The notes: generated by a model not told the origin, from the letters alone. A stretch of DNA of 64,000 nt from Actinoplanes ianthinogenes (GCF_018324205.1 NZ_AP023356.1:3489501-3553500); one strand, 5' to 3'. Positions 9,341 to 19,001 are shown, counted from the stretch's first letter. Program-made: numbers and translations.

Positions 9341-9532
9341 GTGGCTAGCGTGTGCGACGTCTGTGGCAAGGGACCGGGCTTCGGCCACAACGTGTCCTTC
9401 TCGCACCGGCGGACCAACCGCCGCTGGAACCCGAACATCCAGTCGGTGCGCACCCCGGCCGGTGGCGGGACCACCAAGAAGCTGAAGGTCTGCACCTCGT
9501 GCATCAAGGCGGGCAAGGTTTCCCGCGCCTGA
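9341..9532 (+). CDS. rpmB: 50S ribosomal protein L28
   Basis: A 63-residue L28 with GTG start at 9341. It has [21 protein letters not shown] at the N-terminus and CTSC near residue 54, giving the two Cys pairs of zinc-binding L28. An AGGAGT ribosome site precedes the start by about six bases. A longer reading from 9281 would add a Phe-rich tail absent from L28 proteins. A terminator follows. Confidence 0.95.
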   Translation: MASVCDVCGKGPGFGHNVSFSHRRTNRRWNPNIQSVRTPAGGGTTKKLKVCTSCIKAGKVSRA

Positions 9533-9542
9533 TCGAGCGTTG

Positions 9543-9579
9543 CGAAAAGCCGCCGGGTCATTGACCCGGCGGCTTTTCG
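9543..9579. terminator. Bidirectional intrinsic terminator between rpmB and an acetyltransferase gene
   Basis: A near-perfect 17-18 bp palindrome (CGAAAAGCCGCCGGGTCA and its complement) with A-run on the left and T-run on the right arm. It can therefore terminate both rpmB (plus) and the acetyltransferase gene (minus). Confidence 0.9.
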
Positions 9580-9582
9580 GCG

Positions 9583-10047
9583 TCAGATCTTCTTGGCGTA
9601 CGACAGCACGCCCGCATAACCCTTGTAATACCCGAAGTCCTCGATCCGCTCGTATCCGGCGGACTCGTAGAGCGCGATCGCCTCGGGCTGCTTGTCCCCG
9701 GTCTCCAGGATGACCCGCCCGCAGCCGGCCGCCCGCGCGGACTCCTCGATCGCGGCCAGCATCCGCCGGGCCAGTCCCCGGCCCCGCGCCTCGGCCAGCG
9801 TGAACATCCGCTTCAGCTCGGCGTCCGAGCCGTGCCGCCGCCATCCCGCGCTGGCCACCAGGCGGCCGTCGGCCACCCGGACGGCCACCAGGAAGTCGCC
9901 GTCCGGCGGGAGGAAATCGGCCACGTCGATCGGGGTGGCGTCGCTGGTGCCGCCGTACCGCTCGGAGAGGTCACGCATGTTGTGCGCGACCAGCTCCGTC
10001 ACCTCCGGCTCGTCGTACCGAGCCGATCTGATCTTGAACTCAACCAC
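9583..10047 (-). CDS. GNAT-family N-acetyltransferase
   Basis: A 154-residue GNAT fold protein. The acetyl-CoA pyrophosphate loop is LAEARGRGLARRML near residues 83-96, followed by the AAIEESARAAGCGRVILETG strand and the usual IALYESAGYERI motif near 125-138. The substrate cannot be read from sequence. A GTG start at 10045-10047 gives MVEFKIRSARYDEPEV. thiL ends 14 bases upstream on the same strand, so the two may be co-transcribed. Confidence 0.88.
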   Translation of the reverse strand: MVEFKIRSARYDEPEVTELVAHNMRDLSERYGGTSDATPIDVADFLPPDGDFLVAVRVADGRLVASAGWRRHGSDAELKRMFTLAEARGRGLARRMLAAIEESARAAGCGRVILETGDKQPEAIALYESAGYERIEDFGYYKGYAGVLSYAKKI

Positions 10048-10060
10048 GCGGCCAGCGTAA

Positions 10061-11005
10061 TCAGCGGAAGTGGTCCCACCCCACCGCCCCGGTCCAGGGC
10101 TTGCGGTCGACCGTCACCCCGGCACCGTCGTGCACCGAGCCGATCACGGTCCAGCCCTCCGGCAGCGGCGTCCCGGCCGGGAAGGTGGCCGCCAGCGGGT
10201 GATCCTCGCCACCGGCGAGCAGCCACTGGTACGGATCCACCCCGAGCGCGGTGGCCGCGTCCCGCATCTGGTCGGGCACCTCGAAGGCGTCCGACCGGAT
10301 GTCGATGCCGACCAGGCTGGCGGTCGCCAGGTGCCCGACGTCCTGGAGCAGGCCGTCCGACACGTCGATCATCGAGGTGGCGCCGAGCCGGGCCGCCTCC
10401 GGGCCGGCCGCGTACCGCACGACCGGCCGCCGATACGCCTCGACCAGTATCTTCGGCGTCCGGAAGCCCCGCGACAGGATGGTGTAGCCGGCCGCGGCGT
10501 ACCCGACCCGCCCGCTGAGCGCGAGCAGGTCGCCCGGCTGGGCGCCGCCCCGGCGCACCGGCTCCCGGCCGCCCAGGTCGCCCAGCGCGGTCACCGAGAC
10601 GGTCAGCGTCGGGCTGGACGACATGTCCCCGCCGACCACCGCCGCCCCGCAGAGCGCGGCCTCCGCGGTCAGCCCGTCCGCCAGCCCCTCGGCCCAGGCG
10701 ATGTCCAGGTTCGCCGGGAGGCAGAAGGCGACCAGCAACGCGGTCGGGGTGGCGCCCATCGCCGCGATGTCGGCCAGGTTCGCCGCGGCGGCCCGGTGCC
10801 CGACGTCGGCCGGCCCGCACCAGTCCCGGCGGAAGTGGCGGCCCTCCACGAGCACGTCGGTGGAGGCCACCACCCGGCCGTCGGCCGCGCGTACCACGGC
10901 GGCGTCGTCACCCGGGCCGAGCAGGGTGGCCGATCCCGTATCCAGTCGTGACACGATTCGACCTATCAGTCCGAATTCACCGGACTCTGCGATACTCACG
11001 TCCAC
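10061..11005 (-). CDS. thiL: Thiamine-monophosphate kinase
   Basis: ThiL phosphorylates thiamine monophosphate to thiamine diphosphate with ATP. The 314-residue protein has the PurM-like ATP/Mg signature LLGPGDDAAVV near residue 30, STDVLVEGRHFRRDW near 48-62, ANLADIAAMGATP near 75, VGGDMSSSP near 122, MIDVSDGLLQDVGH near 213 and LLAGGEDH near 263, all in the expected order. Start is GTG 11003-11005; another GTG two codons in is also possible. No TPP riboswitch is visible upstream. Confidence 0.95.
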   Translation of the reverse strand: MDVSIAESGEFGLIGRIVSRLDTGSATLLGPGDDAAVVRAADGRVVASTDVLVEGRHFRRDWCGPADVGHRAAAANLADIAAMGATPTALLVAFCLPANLDIAWAEGLADGLTAEAALCGAAVVGGDMSSSPTLTVSVTALGDLGGREPVRRGGAQPGDLLALSGRVGYAAAGYTILSRGFRTPKILVEAYRRPVVRYAAGPEAARLGATSMIDVSDGLLQDVGHLATASLVGIDIRSDAFEVPDQMRDAATALGVDPYQWLLAGGEDHPLAATFPAGTPLPEGWTVIGSVHDGAGVTVDRKPWTGAVGWDHFR

Positions 11006-11095
11006 GTCCTTCGATGGTGGCGTCCCGCTGCCGGGCCGCTTCGTACGGTAGTTTCACGACCGGGGATCACCGACGGTGGCGGATTGGAGTCGATC

Positions 11096-11329
11096 GTGGT
11101 CCAGGCATACATCCTCATTCAAACGGAGGTCGGGAGGGCCCGTGACGTGGCCGCCGCGATCGAGAAAATACCGGGAGTGGTCCGGGTCGACGCGGTGACC
11201 GGGCCGTACGACGTCGTCGTGCTGACCGAGGCGCACACCGTGGACGAGCTGGGCAGCCTGATTGTGAGCAAGGTCCAGTACGTGCCGGGTATCACCCGGA
11301 CCCTCACGTGCTCCGTGGTAAACCTCTGA
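11096..11329 (+). CDS. Stand-alone Lrp/AsnC ligand-binding (RAM) domain protein
   Basis: A 77-residue protein made only of the alpha-beta effector domain of Lrp/AsnC regulators (QAYILIQTEVGRARDVAAAI, then GPYDVVV, then VPGITRTLTC), with no helix-turn-helix. Such small proteins form ring oligomers and may bind amino acids or modify full-length Lrp proteins. The GTG at 11096 is favoured over a TTG at 11084 because GGAG lies about seven bases before it. It is followed three bases later by a DUF3515 gene. Confidence 0.85.
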   Translation: MVQAYILIQTEVGRARDVAAAIEKIPGVVRVDAVTGPYDVVVLTEAHTVDELGSLIVSKVQYVPGITRTLTCSVVNL

Positions 11330-11332
11330 ACC

Positions 11333-11983
11333 ATGGTCGACGTCGACACCCCGCAGGGCAGCCCCGAGACCGGGGAGAAGAAGCCGGACAACACCACCCG
11401 GATCGCCGCCGTCTGGGCGACCGCGGTGGCCGTGCCGGTGATGCTGATCGTGGGGCTCGTCGCGTTCCTCGTGGTCTCACCGGATCCGGAGGCCGACCCG
11501 GCGCCGGTCGCGAGCGGCCCGATCGCCGTGCCCGGCACGGCGGTCGAGGTCGCCGCCCCCACGCTCACCGAGCGGTCGAAACGGGTGTGCCTGGCGGTCA
11601 CCTCGCAGCTGCCGACCCAGGTGCGCAACCTGCCGGCCCGCAAGGTCAGCGCCGGCCCGGAGCAGAACGCGGCGTTCGGCGAGCCGCCGATCACCCTGTC
11701 CTGCGGCGTCGCGCAGCCCACGATGTGCGCCACCGTGGACGACACGTCCGGGACGTGCGTGCCCCTGGTCACCGACGTCCTGCTGATGAACAGGGTGTGC
11801 TGGTACTCGGCGGAGAGCGCCGGGCAGACCACCTTCACCACGCTGGACCGTGAGGTCCCGGTGCAGGTGGTCGTGCCGACCTCCTACGACAACCGCGCCC
11901 AGTGGGCGAACGAGTTCTCCGACATCCTGGTCGAGACCGACAAGTCGATCACCGCGGGTGTGCCGAGCGGCTGCAAGCCCTAG
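11333..11983 (+). CDS. DUF3515-family membrane-anchored protein
   Basis: A 216-residue protein with a short cytoplasmic N-terminus, one membrane segment (AVWATAVAVPVMLIVGLVAFLVV, residues 25-47) and an extracytoplasmic domain with several Cys, matching the actinobacterial DUF3515 family. Function unknown. It follows the RAM-domain gene by three bases. Its TAG stop and the ddl stop share the palindrome CTAG (11980-11983), so the two convergent genes overlap by four bases. Confidence 0.8.
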   Translation: MVDVDTPQGSPETGEKKPDNTTRIAAVWATAVAVPVMLIVGLVAFLVVSPDPEADPAPVASGPIAVPGTAVEVAAPTLTERSKRVCLAVTSQLPTQVRNLPARKVSAGPEQNAAFGEPPITLSCGVAQPTMCATVDDTSGTCVPLVTDVLLMNRVCWYSAESAGQTTFTTLDREVPVQVVVPTSYDNRAQWANEFSDILVETDKSITAGVPSGCKP

Positions 11984-13074
11984 TGCAGGCCGGTCCCGCG
12001 CCGCAGGGCGGTGCGGATCAGCCGGTCCACCACCTTCGGGTATTCCAGCCCGGTGGCCGCCCACATCTGGGGGAACATCGAGGTCGGCGTCATCCCCGGC
12101 ATAGTGTTGATCTCGTTGAGGAAGACCTGCCCGTCGGCCGTGACGAAGAAGTCGACGCGGGCCAGGCCGGCGCAGTCCAGCGCCACGAAGGTCCGCAGCG
12201 CGTACTCCTGGACCTGCTTGGTCAGGTCGTGCCCGAGCGCCGCCGGGATCGTGTAGCGGCTGCCGACGAGGTACTTCGTCTCGAAGTCGTACCAGTCCGC
12301 GTCGTCCATGTGGATCTCGGCGAGCAGGGACGCCTGGGGCGCGCCGCCGTACTCACCCTCCAGCACGCCGCACTCGATCTCGCGGCCCACGATCGCGGCC
12401 TCGACCAGCACCTTCGGGTCGATCTCCCGGGCCGTGGCGATCGCCGCGTCCAGGTCCGCCCAGTCGGTGACCTTGGTGATGCCGGTGGACGAGCCGGCCC
12501 GCGACGGCTTCACGAACACGGGCAGCCCGAGCCGCTCCTTGTCCTCGTCGGCGAGCTCGGCACCGGCGCGCAGCACCGCGTACGGCCCGACCGGGATGCC
12601 CTCGGCGGCGGCCAGCTTCTTGGTGAACTCCTTGTCCATCGCGGCCGCCGACGCGAAGACGTTCGCCCCGACGTACGGAATCCCGGCCATCTCCAGCATC
12701 CCCTGGATGGTGCCGTCCTCCCCGTACGCGCCGTGCAGCACCGGGAAGACCACGTCCACGCCGGCCAGCTCCGAGACGCCCTCGGCCGGGTCGCGCACGA
12801 TCAGCTCGGTGGCGGTCGGGTCGGCCGCCAGCACCACCGAGTTACCGGAGCTGGCGGTGATCTCGGGCAGCCGGGAGTCGGCGATGGCGAGCTGGGACGG
12901 GTCGCCCGCGGCAAGCACCCAGCGACCCTCCCGGGTGATTCCGACCGGAACCGTCTCGTACTGGTCGGGGTCCAGCGCACCCAGGATGGCCCCCGCGCTC
13001 ACGCAGGAAATGGCGTGCTCAGTGCTGCGGCCGCCGAACACGATCGCGACACGGGTCTTCCGGGGGGTCGTCAC
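11980..13074 (-). CDS. ddl: D-alanine--D-alanine ligase
   Basis: Ddl joins two D-alanines with ATP for the peptidoglycan pentapeptide. The 364-residue protein shows VAIVFGGRSTEHAISCVSA at residues 8-26, PVLHGAYGEDGTIQGML near 112-128, the ATP-grasp lysine strand PVFVKPSRAGSSTGI near 178-192, and the active-site loop ARVDFFVTADGQVFLNEINTMPG near 300-322. Tyr in HGAYGEDG is typical of D-Ala-D-Ala rather than D-Ala-D-Lac ligases, which argues against a vancomycin-resistance enzyme. Start is GTG 13072-13074. The usual gpsA and thiL genes are nearby, though not contiguous. Confidence 0.95.
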   Translation of the reverse strand: MTTPRKTRVAIVFGGRSTEHAISCVSAGAILGALDPDQYETVPVGITREGRWVLAAGDPSQLAIADSRLPEITASSGNSVVLAADPTATELIVRDPAEGVSELAGVDVVFPVLHGAYGEDGTIQGMLEMAGIPYVGANVFASAAAMDKEFTKKLAAAEGIPVGPYAVLRAGAELADEDKERLGLPVFVKPSRAGSSTGITKVTDWADLDAAIATAREIDPKVLVEAAIVGREIECGVLEGEYGGAPQASLLAEIHMDDADWYDFETKYLVGSRYTIPAALGHDLTKQVQEYALRTFVALDCAGLARVDFFVTADGQVFLNEINTMPGMTPTSMFPQMWAATGLEYPKVVDRLIRTALRRGTGLH

Positions 13075-13183
13075 TCTTCTCTGCGCCTCTCGCTAGCGGG
13101 CTTGCCGGGGGTGACCCTACTCTGCGTAAGCCAGATATGGGATCGCGGCGGCCGCTGCCACGGCACGGGGAGACGAACAGTCA

Positions 13184-13630
13184 ATGGGTCCAGCACTCCA
13201 CGTGATCGCGGGTCCGGGACCGGGCCAGTTGGCCACGATGTCCCACCCGCGTGACGAGCCCTGGTCGCCGCAGGAACTGGGCGCGCTGGCCCGGGCCGGC
13301 GTCCAGGTCCTGGTGCACAGCGCGCGGCACCGGCCGCCCGCGCCGCAGGTCGCCGGGATCGAGCTGGTCGCCTACCCCGATCCGGACGAGACGGCCCCGC
13401 GCAAGGAGGCCACCGAGATGGTCGCGCTGGCCACCCGGCTGGCCCGGGAGGTCCGTTCCGGCCGTTTCGTGGTCACCCAGTCGACCGCCGAGCTCGGCCG
13501 CACGACCCTGCTCGCCACCATGACCCTGGCCCTGCTCGGCATCCGCCCGGGCGAAGCCCTCCGCCGCATCGGCGCCGCCCCCGGCCAACCGGTCCCCCAG
13601 GACTGGCTGCACGACTTCGTCGCCCGCTGA
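13184..13630 (+). CDS. Dual-specificity-phosphatase-fold protein with degenerate active site
   Basis: A 148-residue protein whose second half, VVTQSTAELGRTTLLATMTLALLGIRPGEALRRI, lines up with the phosphatase P-loop and following helix of small dual-specificity phosphatases (normally HCxxGxGRT). Here the catalytic Cys position is Ser (TCG codon) and the preceding His is Gln. The Arg-Thr of the loop is kept. By family logic it cannot form the cysteinyl-phosphate and would be a phospho-binding pseudophosphatase. The ATG start has a GGGGAG site. It is divergent from ddl and followed by repeat array 1. The family match is made by eye, so moderate. Confidence 0.6.
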   Translation: MGPALHVIAGPGPGQLATMSHPRDEPWSPQELGALARAGVQVLVHSARHRPPAPQVAGIELVAYPDPDETAPRKEATEMVALATRLAREVRSGRFVVTQSTAELGRTTLLATMTLALLGIRPGEALRRIGAAPGQPVPQDWLHDFVAR

Positions 13631-13875
13631 CCCCGGCCGCCGAAAAACCGCCCTCGCTGCCGCGACACCGCCGATCCGTTTCCGGTCGCTTTTCTTGTAC
13701 GACTCGGAGCCCCGTGGCGATCGGCCCGCCAGGCCCGGCCCCCGCACGACCGCCACGCGCGTCGTGCGGGCCCGGCTGTCCCGCACGGCCACCCCACCCC
13801 CACCGCAGCCCTCACGCCAACGCACCCCAGCCACAGTCCACCCGCCACCCGCCACGGTCCCCCGCCCAAAACATC

Positions 13876-14695
13876 GGGCTGGCACCCAGCGCCCTATCGG
13901 GCCCCCGGAAAGGGCCACCACCACCAGCCCGTACCCGTCCAGCTGGCACCCAGCGCCCCATCCCGAACCCCGAAAGGGCCACTGTGACCAGCCCGTACCA
14001 GCCGGCTGGCACCCAGGGCCCCATCGGGACCCCGGAAAGGGCCACCACCAGCCCGTACCCGTCCAGCTGGCACCCAGCGCCCTATCGGAAGCCCGGGAAG
14101 GGCCACCACCACCAGCCCGTACCAGTCCGGCTGGCACTCAGCGCCCTATCCGGAGCCCGGGAAGGGCCACTGCGACCAGCCCGTGTCTGTCCGGCTGGCA
14201 CCCAGGGCCCTATCCGGAGCCCGGGAAGGGCCACCACCACCAGCCCGTGCATGTCCGGCTGGCACCCAGGGCCCTATCGGAAGCCCGGGAAGGGCCACCA
14301 CCACCAGCCCGTACCCGTCCAGCTGGCACCCAGCGCCCCATCCCGACGCTGGGAAGGGCCACCACCACCGGCCCGTACCAGTCCGGCTGGCACCCAGCGC
14401 CCTATCGGAAGCCCGGAAAGGACCACCAGCAGCCCGTACCCGTCCAGCTGGCACCCAGCGCCCTATCGGAAGCCCGGGAAGGGCCACCACCACCAGCCTG
14501 TACCAGTCCGGCTGGCACCCAGGGCCCTATCCCGACCCCGGAAAGGGCCACTGCGACCAGCCCGTACCCGTCGGGCTGGCACCCAGCGCCCTATCCGGAG
14601 CCCGGGAAGGGCCACTGCGACCAGCCCGTGTCTGTCCGGCTGGCACCCAGGGCCCTATCGGGAGCTCGGGAAGGGCCACTGTGACCAGGCGGGGC
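13876..14695. repeat. Tandem repeat array 1, about 13 units of 62-65 bp
   Basis: Each unit has the layout GGCTGGCACCCA - GCGCCCTATC - variable centre - GGAAGGGCC - ACCACCACCAGCC - spacer (CGTACCCGTCC or similar). GGCTGG and CCAGCC, and GGCCCT and AGGGCC, are inverted repeats, so each unit can fold into a hairpin or cruciform. Units differ mainly in the centre and in the short spacer. The array fills the gap between the ends of two convergent genes (13630 and 14976). Long proline-rich open frames over it (GWHPAP-type repeats) are by-products of the repeat. Confidence 0.9.
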
Positions 14696-14975
14696 TCGGC
14701 TGGACGTCTGCGGTGCGTCGGGACCGCCGAGCGGCTCCAGGAGCCAGCCAGGGATCAACGGGTGGCTGTCAGGGGTGGTTTGAAGCGTGGGGGCGCCGGG
14801 GTGGGCAGGCTGAAGGTGACGGGTGAACGGCGGCTCGGGGGTGCTGGCGTATCGGAAATGTCGGATTGCGGCCGGGGTGGCGAGCGCACCGTGACCGGAC
14901 GCGGACCCGCATGGGCCTGGAGGCGGGCGGGTCAGAGCGCGCGGCCGGTCGGTGGGCGGGGCACTTCGGACGGTG

Positions 14976-15335
14976 TCAGGCGGCGAAGGTCTGTGGCAGG
15001 ACGCCGGTGTCCCACAGGTGGTCGAGGTGGGCGAGGAAGCCGGTCAGGCTGCGTTCCAGGTCCCGGCGTTCGGTGGCGGGCAGGGCCGCGAGCGGGTCGG
15101 CGAAGATCAGGCCCTCGGGGTGTTTCGCGCGGGTGCCGACGAACTTGCCGCAGCCGGTGCACCAGACGTAGCTGACCAGGGTGGGGCGCCGGGCGTTGGC
15201 GGGCGCGGTGAAATACGCCCGCAGGCGCCGTTCGCCGCAGGCCGGGCAGTCGCGCTCGCCCGGCGCCGCGAAGAAGCTGTCACCCCGGGTCAGCGCCGCG
15301 ACCTCCTCGCCGCTGAACGTGGCCCAGGCCGTCAC
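14976..15335 (-). CDS. Conserved small zinc-ribbon protein, function unknown
   Basis: A 119-residue protein. CPACGERR near residue 31 and CTGCGKFVG near residue 59 form a two-knuckle zinc ribbon. The N-terminus (MTAWATFSGEEVAALTRGDSFF) and C-terminus are helical and charged. I do not recognise the family with certainty. It ends where repeat array 1's flank ends and lies 34 bases downstream of no obvious promoter; the cystathionine-lyase-like gene ends just upstream of it on the same sense and could feed transcription in. Confidence 0.6.
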   Translation of the reverse strand: MTAWATFSGEEVAALTRGDSFFAAPGERDCPACGERRLRAYFTAPANARRPTLVSYVWCTGCGKFVGTRAKHPEGLIFADPLAALPATERRDLERSLTGFLAHLDHLWDTGVLPQTFAA

Positions 15336-15369
15336 CGGGTCACGACCCGCGCGCGGGCGACGCCGGCCG

Positions 15370-16473
15370 TCATCGCGAGGCGTCCAGGGCCCGGGTGACG
15401 TCGGCGATCAGGTCGGCGGTGTCCTCGATGCCGCAGGAGAAGCGGACGAAGCCCGGGCTGGTGTCGTCGCCGAACTGGGCCCGCCGGTCGGCCGTGGTGT
15501 GCACGCCGCCGAACGACGTGGCCGCGAAGACGAGTTCCGCCGTCTCCAGGAACCGGCCCACCCGCTCGGCGCTGCCCAGGTCGAACGCGACGATCCCGGG
15601 GATCCGGCGCATCTGCTTGCTCGCCACCGGATACGACGGGTCGGACGGCAGGCCCGGCCAGCGCACCCCGGTCACGTCGGAGCGCCCGGTCAGCAGCTCG
15701 GCGATCGCCGCCGCGTTCTGGGTCTGCCGGGCCAGCCGCAGGTCCATGGTGGCCATCGAGCGGTGCGCCAGCCAGCAGTCGAACGCGCCGGGCACGCCGC
15801 CGGTCAGCTTCCGCCAGCTCTCGATCTTGCCGAGCAGCTCGGCGTCGCGGGTCGCGACGTAACCGAGCAGCAGGTCGGAGTGCCCGGTCAGGCCCTTGGT
15901 CCCGGACGCCACCACGAGGTCGGCGCCGAGCGCGAGCGGGTTCTGCCCGAGCGGGGTGGCGGCGGTGTTGTCGACCGCGAGCAGCGCCCCGGCGGCGTGC
16001 GCGGCGTCGGCCAGGGCGGCGATGTCGGCGACGTCCAGGCCCGGGTTCGCCGGGGTCTCCAGCAGCACCAGCCGCAGGCCGGTGAAGTCCGGGTACGGCC
16101 CGGCGGTCGGTACGAGCACGCTCGCCACCCCGAGGTCGGCCAGGGCGCCGCGGGCGAACGCGCGTACCGCGAAATAACCGTCACCGGGCAGCGCGACCGT
16201 GTCCCCGGCCTTGACCAGCGCCAGCAGCATCGCGGTGATGGCCGCCTGCCCGCTGGCGAAAGCCAGCGCCGGCCCACCCTCCAGCTCGCCGATCGCCGCC
16301 TCCAGGGCCTCCCGGGTGGGCTGCTCGGTGCGCGCGTACCCGCGCTCGCCCGGACCGGTCACCGGGTCCAGGTGGTAGGGAGCGGCGAACACCGGCCCCG
16401 GCAGGAACGGCTCGCCGACCGCGGGCGCGGGCAGACCCGCATGAACCGAACGGGTCCCATCCAGAAAAGTCAC
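15370..16473 (-). CDS. Cystathionine gamma-lyase/synthase-family PLP enzyme
   Basis: A 367-residue Cys/Met-metabolism PLP enzyme. It has [16 protein letters not shown] near residue 68, the PLP-lysine motif [18 protein letters not shown] near residues 184-201, and [12 protein letters not shown] near 245. The usual SxTKYxxGH is varied as SGTKGLTGH. The members act on cystathionine, homocysteine or O-acylhomoserine; which one cannot be told from sequence. The start is a GTG (16471-16473) overlapping the gpsA stop (GTGA). The open frame extends far upstream but only as gpsA's shadow. Proximity to gpsA-plsC suggests co-transcription rather than shared function. Confidence 0.85.
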   Translation of the reverse strand: MTFLDGTRSVHAGLPAPAVGEPFLPGPVFAAPYHLDPVTGPGERGYARTEQPTREALEAAIGELEGGPALAFASGQAAITAMLLALVKAGDTVALPGDGYFAVRAFARGALADLGVASVLVPTAGPYPDFTGLRLVLLETPANPGLDVADIAALADAAHAAGALLAVDNTAATPLGQNPLALGADLVVASGTKGLTGHSDLLLGYVATRDAELLGKIESWRKLTGGVPGAFDCWLAHRSMATMDLRLARQTQNAAAIAELLTGRSDVTGVRWPGLPSDPSYPVASKQMRRIPGIVAFDLGSAERVGRFLETAELVFAATSFGGVHTTADRRAQFGDDTSPGFVRFSCGIEDTADLIADVTRALDASR

Positions 16474-17462
16474 TCGGGTTTCATCTCTCGTGTCATCAGC
16501 AGTTTCACCGCGACCCGCGGGTCGGCGCCCTCGTGGCACACCTTCTCCACCTGCTCGACGATCGGCATCTCGACGCTGTGCGCGCGGGCCAGGTCGCGGA
16601 TGGACAGGCAGCTCTTCACGCCCTCGGCGGTCTGCCGGGTGGCGGCCTGGGCCTGCTCCAGGCTCTCGCCGCGGCCCAGGTGCTCGCCGAAGGTCCGGTT
16701 CCGGGAGAGCCGGGAGGAGCAGGAGGCGACCAGGTCGCCGAGCCCGGCCAGGCCGGCGAAGGTGAGCGGGTCGGCGCCGAGCGCCACCCCGAGCCGGGAC
16801 GTCTCGGCCAGTCCGCGGGTGATCAGCGAGGCCTTGGTGTTGTCGCCGAGGCCGATCGCCGAGGCCATCCCGTAGGCGAGCGCGATCACGTTCTTCACCG
16901 CGCCACCGAGTTCGCAGCCGAGCACGTCGTCGCTGGTGTAGGGACGGAAGTAGGGGGTGGCGAGGGCGTGCTGCACCTGCCGGGCGCGGTCCTCGTCGGT
17001 GCACGCCACCACGGTCGCGGTGGGCTGGTCGGCGGCGATCTCGGGGGCCAGGTTGGGCCCGGAGACGACCACGACCCGCTCGGCCGCGACCCGGGCGGTC
17101 TCGACGATCACCTCGCTCATCCGCTTCAGCGTGCCGAGCTCGATGCCCTTCATCAGGGAGATCACGGTGGCGTCCGCGGGGAAGAAGCCGGCCCAGTCGG
17201 CCAGGTTGCCGCGCAAGGTCTGCGACGGCACCGCGATGGCGATCATCTCCGCCTCGTCGACCGCCTCGGCCAGGTCGGTGGTGGCGGTGATCAGTTTCGA
17301 CAGCCGGATGCCGGGGAGCGAGCCCTCGTTGCCGTGCTGGTCGCGGATCTCCGCGGCGACCGACTCCCGCCGCGCCCACATGGTCACCTCCGAGCCGGCG
17401 TCGCCCAGCACTTTCGCGAACGCGGTGCCCCAGGCTCCGGATCCGATGACGGCCGCCCTCAT
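16470..17462 (-). CDS. gpsA: Glycerol-3-phosphate dehydrogenase [NAD(P)+]
   Basis: GpsA reduces dihydroxyacetone phosphate to sn-glycerol-3-phosphate, the backbone for phospholipids. The 330-residue protein begins [20 protein letters not shown] (Rossmann GxGxxG), has [11 protein letters not shown] near 140, the catalytic lysine segment [36 protein letters not shown] near 190-225, and [12 protein letters not shown] near 245. ATG 17460-17462 overlaps the plsC stop. plsC and gpsA together supply the early glycerophospholipid steps, so the operon is functionally coherent. Confidence 0.97.
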   Translation of the reverse strand: MRAAVIGSGAWGTAFAKVLGDAGSEVTMWARRESVAAEIRDQHGNEGSLPGIRLSKLITATTDLAEAVDEAEMIAIAVPSQTLRGNLADWAGFFPADATVISLMKGIELGTLKRMSEVIVETARVAAERVVVVSGPNLAPEIAADQPTATVVACTDEDRARQVQHALATPYFRPYTSDDVLGCELGGAVKNVIALAYGMASAIGLGDNTKASLITRGLAETSRLGVALGADPLTFAGLAGLGDLVASCSSRLSRNRTFGEHLGRGESLEQAQAATRQTAEGVKSCLSIRDLARAHSVEMPIVEQVEKVCHEGADPRVAVKLLMTREMKPE

Positions 17463-18184
17463 GACGCGTCCTCCGAGGTCGAGGCCCGCCGGGCGGGCCG
17501 GTCGTAGAGCGCCGGCGGTTCGCCGTCGCGGATCGTGCCGAGCAGGTCGCGGATGGCCAGCATGATCTTTTCGGTCATCTCGTCGAGCACCTGGCGGGAC
17601 GGCTCGGCGCCGTCCCAGCGGCTCAGGTCGACCGGATCGCCGGTGGTGACCGTGACGGCGGCCCGGGTCGCCTTGAACTTGTTGGTCCGGGGGTCGAAGA
17701 CCGTCTGGGAGCCCCAGTTCGCGATCGGGATCACCGGGGCGCCGGTGAGCAGGGCCAGCCGGGCGGCGCCGGTCTTGCCGCGCATCGGCCACAGGTCGGG
17801 GCTGCGGGTGGTGGTGCCCTCCGGGTAGATCACCACGGCGCCGCCCTCGTTCAGGGCCTCGACCAGGGTCTCCAGCGATTTCACCGCCTCCACACTGCCC
17901 CGTTCGACCGGGACCTGCTTGGTTCTGACCAAGAGTGGCCCGATCACCGGGACCCGCCAGATGCTCGCCTTGCCGAGGAACCGGGGCCAGCGGCCGGCCT
18001 TGTAGATGTAGTGCGCCACGACCAGCGGGTCGAAGTGCGACACGTGGTTGGGGACCAGGATCACACCGCCCGTTTTCGGGAGCTTCTCCATCCCGAGCCA
18101 GGTCCGTTTCGTCCAGACGGTCATGACGGGAAGCACCAGCATCACCGCGAAACGCTGCCAGAATCCGAGCCTGTGCTGCGCCAC
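17459..18184 (-). CDS. plsC: 1-acyl-sn-glycerol-3-phosphate acyltransferase
   Basis: PlsC acylates lysophosphatidic acid to phosphatidic acid at the membrane. The 241-residue protein has the catalytic NHVSHFD (HX4D box, residues 46-52), the glycerol-phosphate binding [11 protein letters not shown] near 91-101, [25 protein letters not shown] near 119-143 and [10 protein letters not shown] near 151. A hydrophobic N-terminal segment ([13 protein letters not shown]) likely anchors it. It is the first gene of the plsC-gpsA-PLP enzyme operon and divergent from cofC. Confidence 0.93.
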   Translation of the reverse strand: MAQHRLGFWQRFAVMLVLPVMTVWTKRTWLGMEKLPKTGGVILVPNHVSHFDPLVVAHYIYKAGRWPRFLGKASIWRVPVIGPLLVRTKQVPVERGSVEAVKSLETLVEALNEGGAVVIYPEGTTTRSPDLWPMRGKTGAARLALLTGAPVIPIANWGSQTVFDPRTNKFKATRAAVTVTTGDPVDLSRWDGAEPSRQVLDEMTEKIMLAIRDLLGTIRDGEPPALYDRPARRASTSEDAS

Positions 18185-18337
18185 GGCATCCCCTGTCCCT
18201 CGATCGGCGACAACGTCGCCCGTGCATCTGCGACGAAATCATGCCCCCTCCCAGCCCGCCGTACCAGGTAGGGGTATTGCCGGTTACGTCGCAGGACGCG
18301 GAGCGAAGCGGAGCCATGGATGCGGCACACTGGCGGA

Positions 18338-18991
18338 GTGTCGGTGCGGAATTGGATGACGGTGATCCCGGTCAAGCGGCTGGACGCGGCGAAAAGCCGG
18401 CTGCGCGGCGCGGTGGCGGAGGACAGGCATCCGGAGCTCGTGCTGGCCATGGTGGCCGACACCGCGGCCGCTGTGCTGAACGCCACCACGGTGGCCGGGC
18501 TGATCGTGGTGACCGACGACCCGGTGGTGGCCGCGGTCGTACGGAAAATGGGCGCCGAGGTGGCGGCGGATCCCGGCGCCGGGCTGAACGCGGCCCTGCG
18601 GTTCGGCGCCGACGAGGTCGCCGGGCGTGCCGCGCATCGCGCGGTGCTGACCGGTGACCTGCCGGCCCTGCGTCCCGAGCAGCTCGACGCGGCGCTCGCC
18701 GGGGTGACCGGCCGGGCCTTCGTGCCGGACGCGGCCGGGACCGGCACCGTGCTGCTGGCCGTCCCGCCCCGGACGCCGCTCGACCCGCGGTTCGGCCCGG
18801 GGTCGGCGGCCGCCCATCGGGCCTCCGGCGCGATCCCGCTGACCGGCGACTGGCCGGGTCTGCGGCAGGACGTGGACAGCGCCGCCGACCTGGACACCGT
18901 GCTCGAGCTGGGCGCCGGTGACCGCACCCGGGCGCTGCTGCGTGACGTCGGACTCAGCCAGGCGTGCACACCGGCCGGCTGCGCCAGGTAG
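18338..18991 (+). CDS. cofC: Phosphoenolpyruvate / 2-phospho-lactate guanylyltransferase (F420 synthesis)
   Basis: CofC (FbiD) guanylylates 2-phospholactate or phosphoenolpyruvate with GTP, opening coenzyme F420 synthesis. The protein begins [24 protein letters not shown], the nucleotidyltransferase loop. It also has [34 protein letters not shown] near 105-121, [11 protein letters not shown] and a C-terminal [17 protein letters not shown]. Start choice: GTG at 18338 follows a GGAG-like stretch, but an in-frame ATG at 18320 is possible. Presence of F420 genes fits an actinobacterium. No other F420 genes are in the window. Confidence 0.88.
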   Translation: MSVRNWMTVIPVKRLDAAKSRLRGAVAEDRHPELVLAMVADTAAAVLNATTVAGLIVVTDDPVVAAVVRKMGAEVAADPGAGLNAALRFGADEVAGRAAHRAVLTGDLPALRPEQLDAALAGVTGRAFVPDAAGTGTVLLAVPPRTPLDPRFGPGSAAAHRASGAIPLTGDWPGLRQDVDSAADLDTVLELGAGDRTRALLRDVGLSQACTPAGCAR

Positions 18992-19001
18992 CGTCTCTGG
19001 C

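Noticed and set aside
11980..13074. Vancomycin-resistance type D-Ala-D-Lac ligase
   Set aside because: The active-site Tyr-containing loop matches ordinary Ddl and there are no vanH or vanX neighbours.
13876..14695. CRISPR array
   Set aside because: Repeats are 62-65 bp without unique spacers, contain internal inverted repeats covering the entire unit, and no cas genes are near.
13695..15175. Several long plus-strand open frames with Pro/His/Trp-rich repeats over array 1
   Set aside because: They arise from the 62-65 bp repeat in three frames at once, with frame shifts between units, no ribosome site and opposite flanking genes; all frames look equally repetitive.
16474..17379. 300-codon extension of the cystathionine lyase-like frame
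   Set aside because: It is the shadow of gpsA; the GTG overlapping the gpsA stop fits operon coupling and family length.
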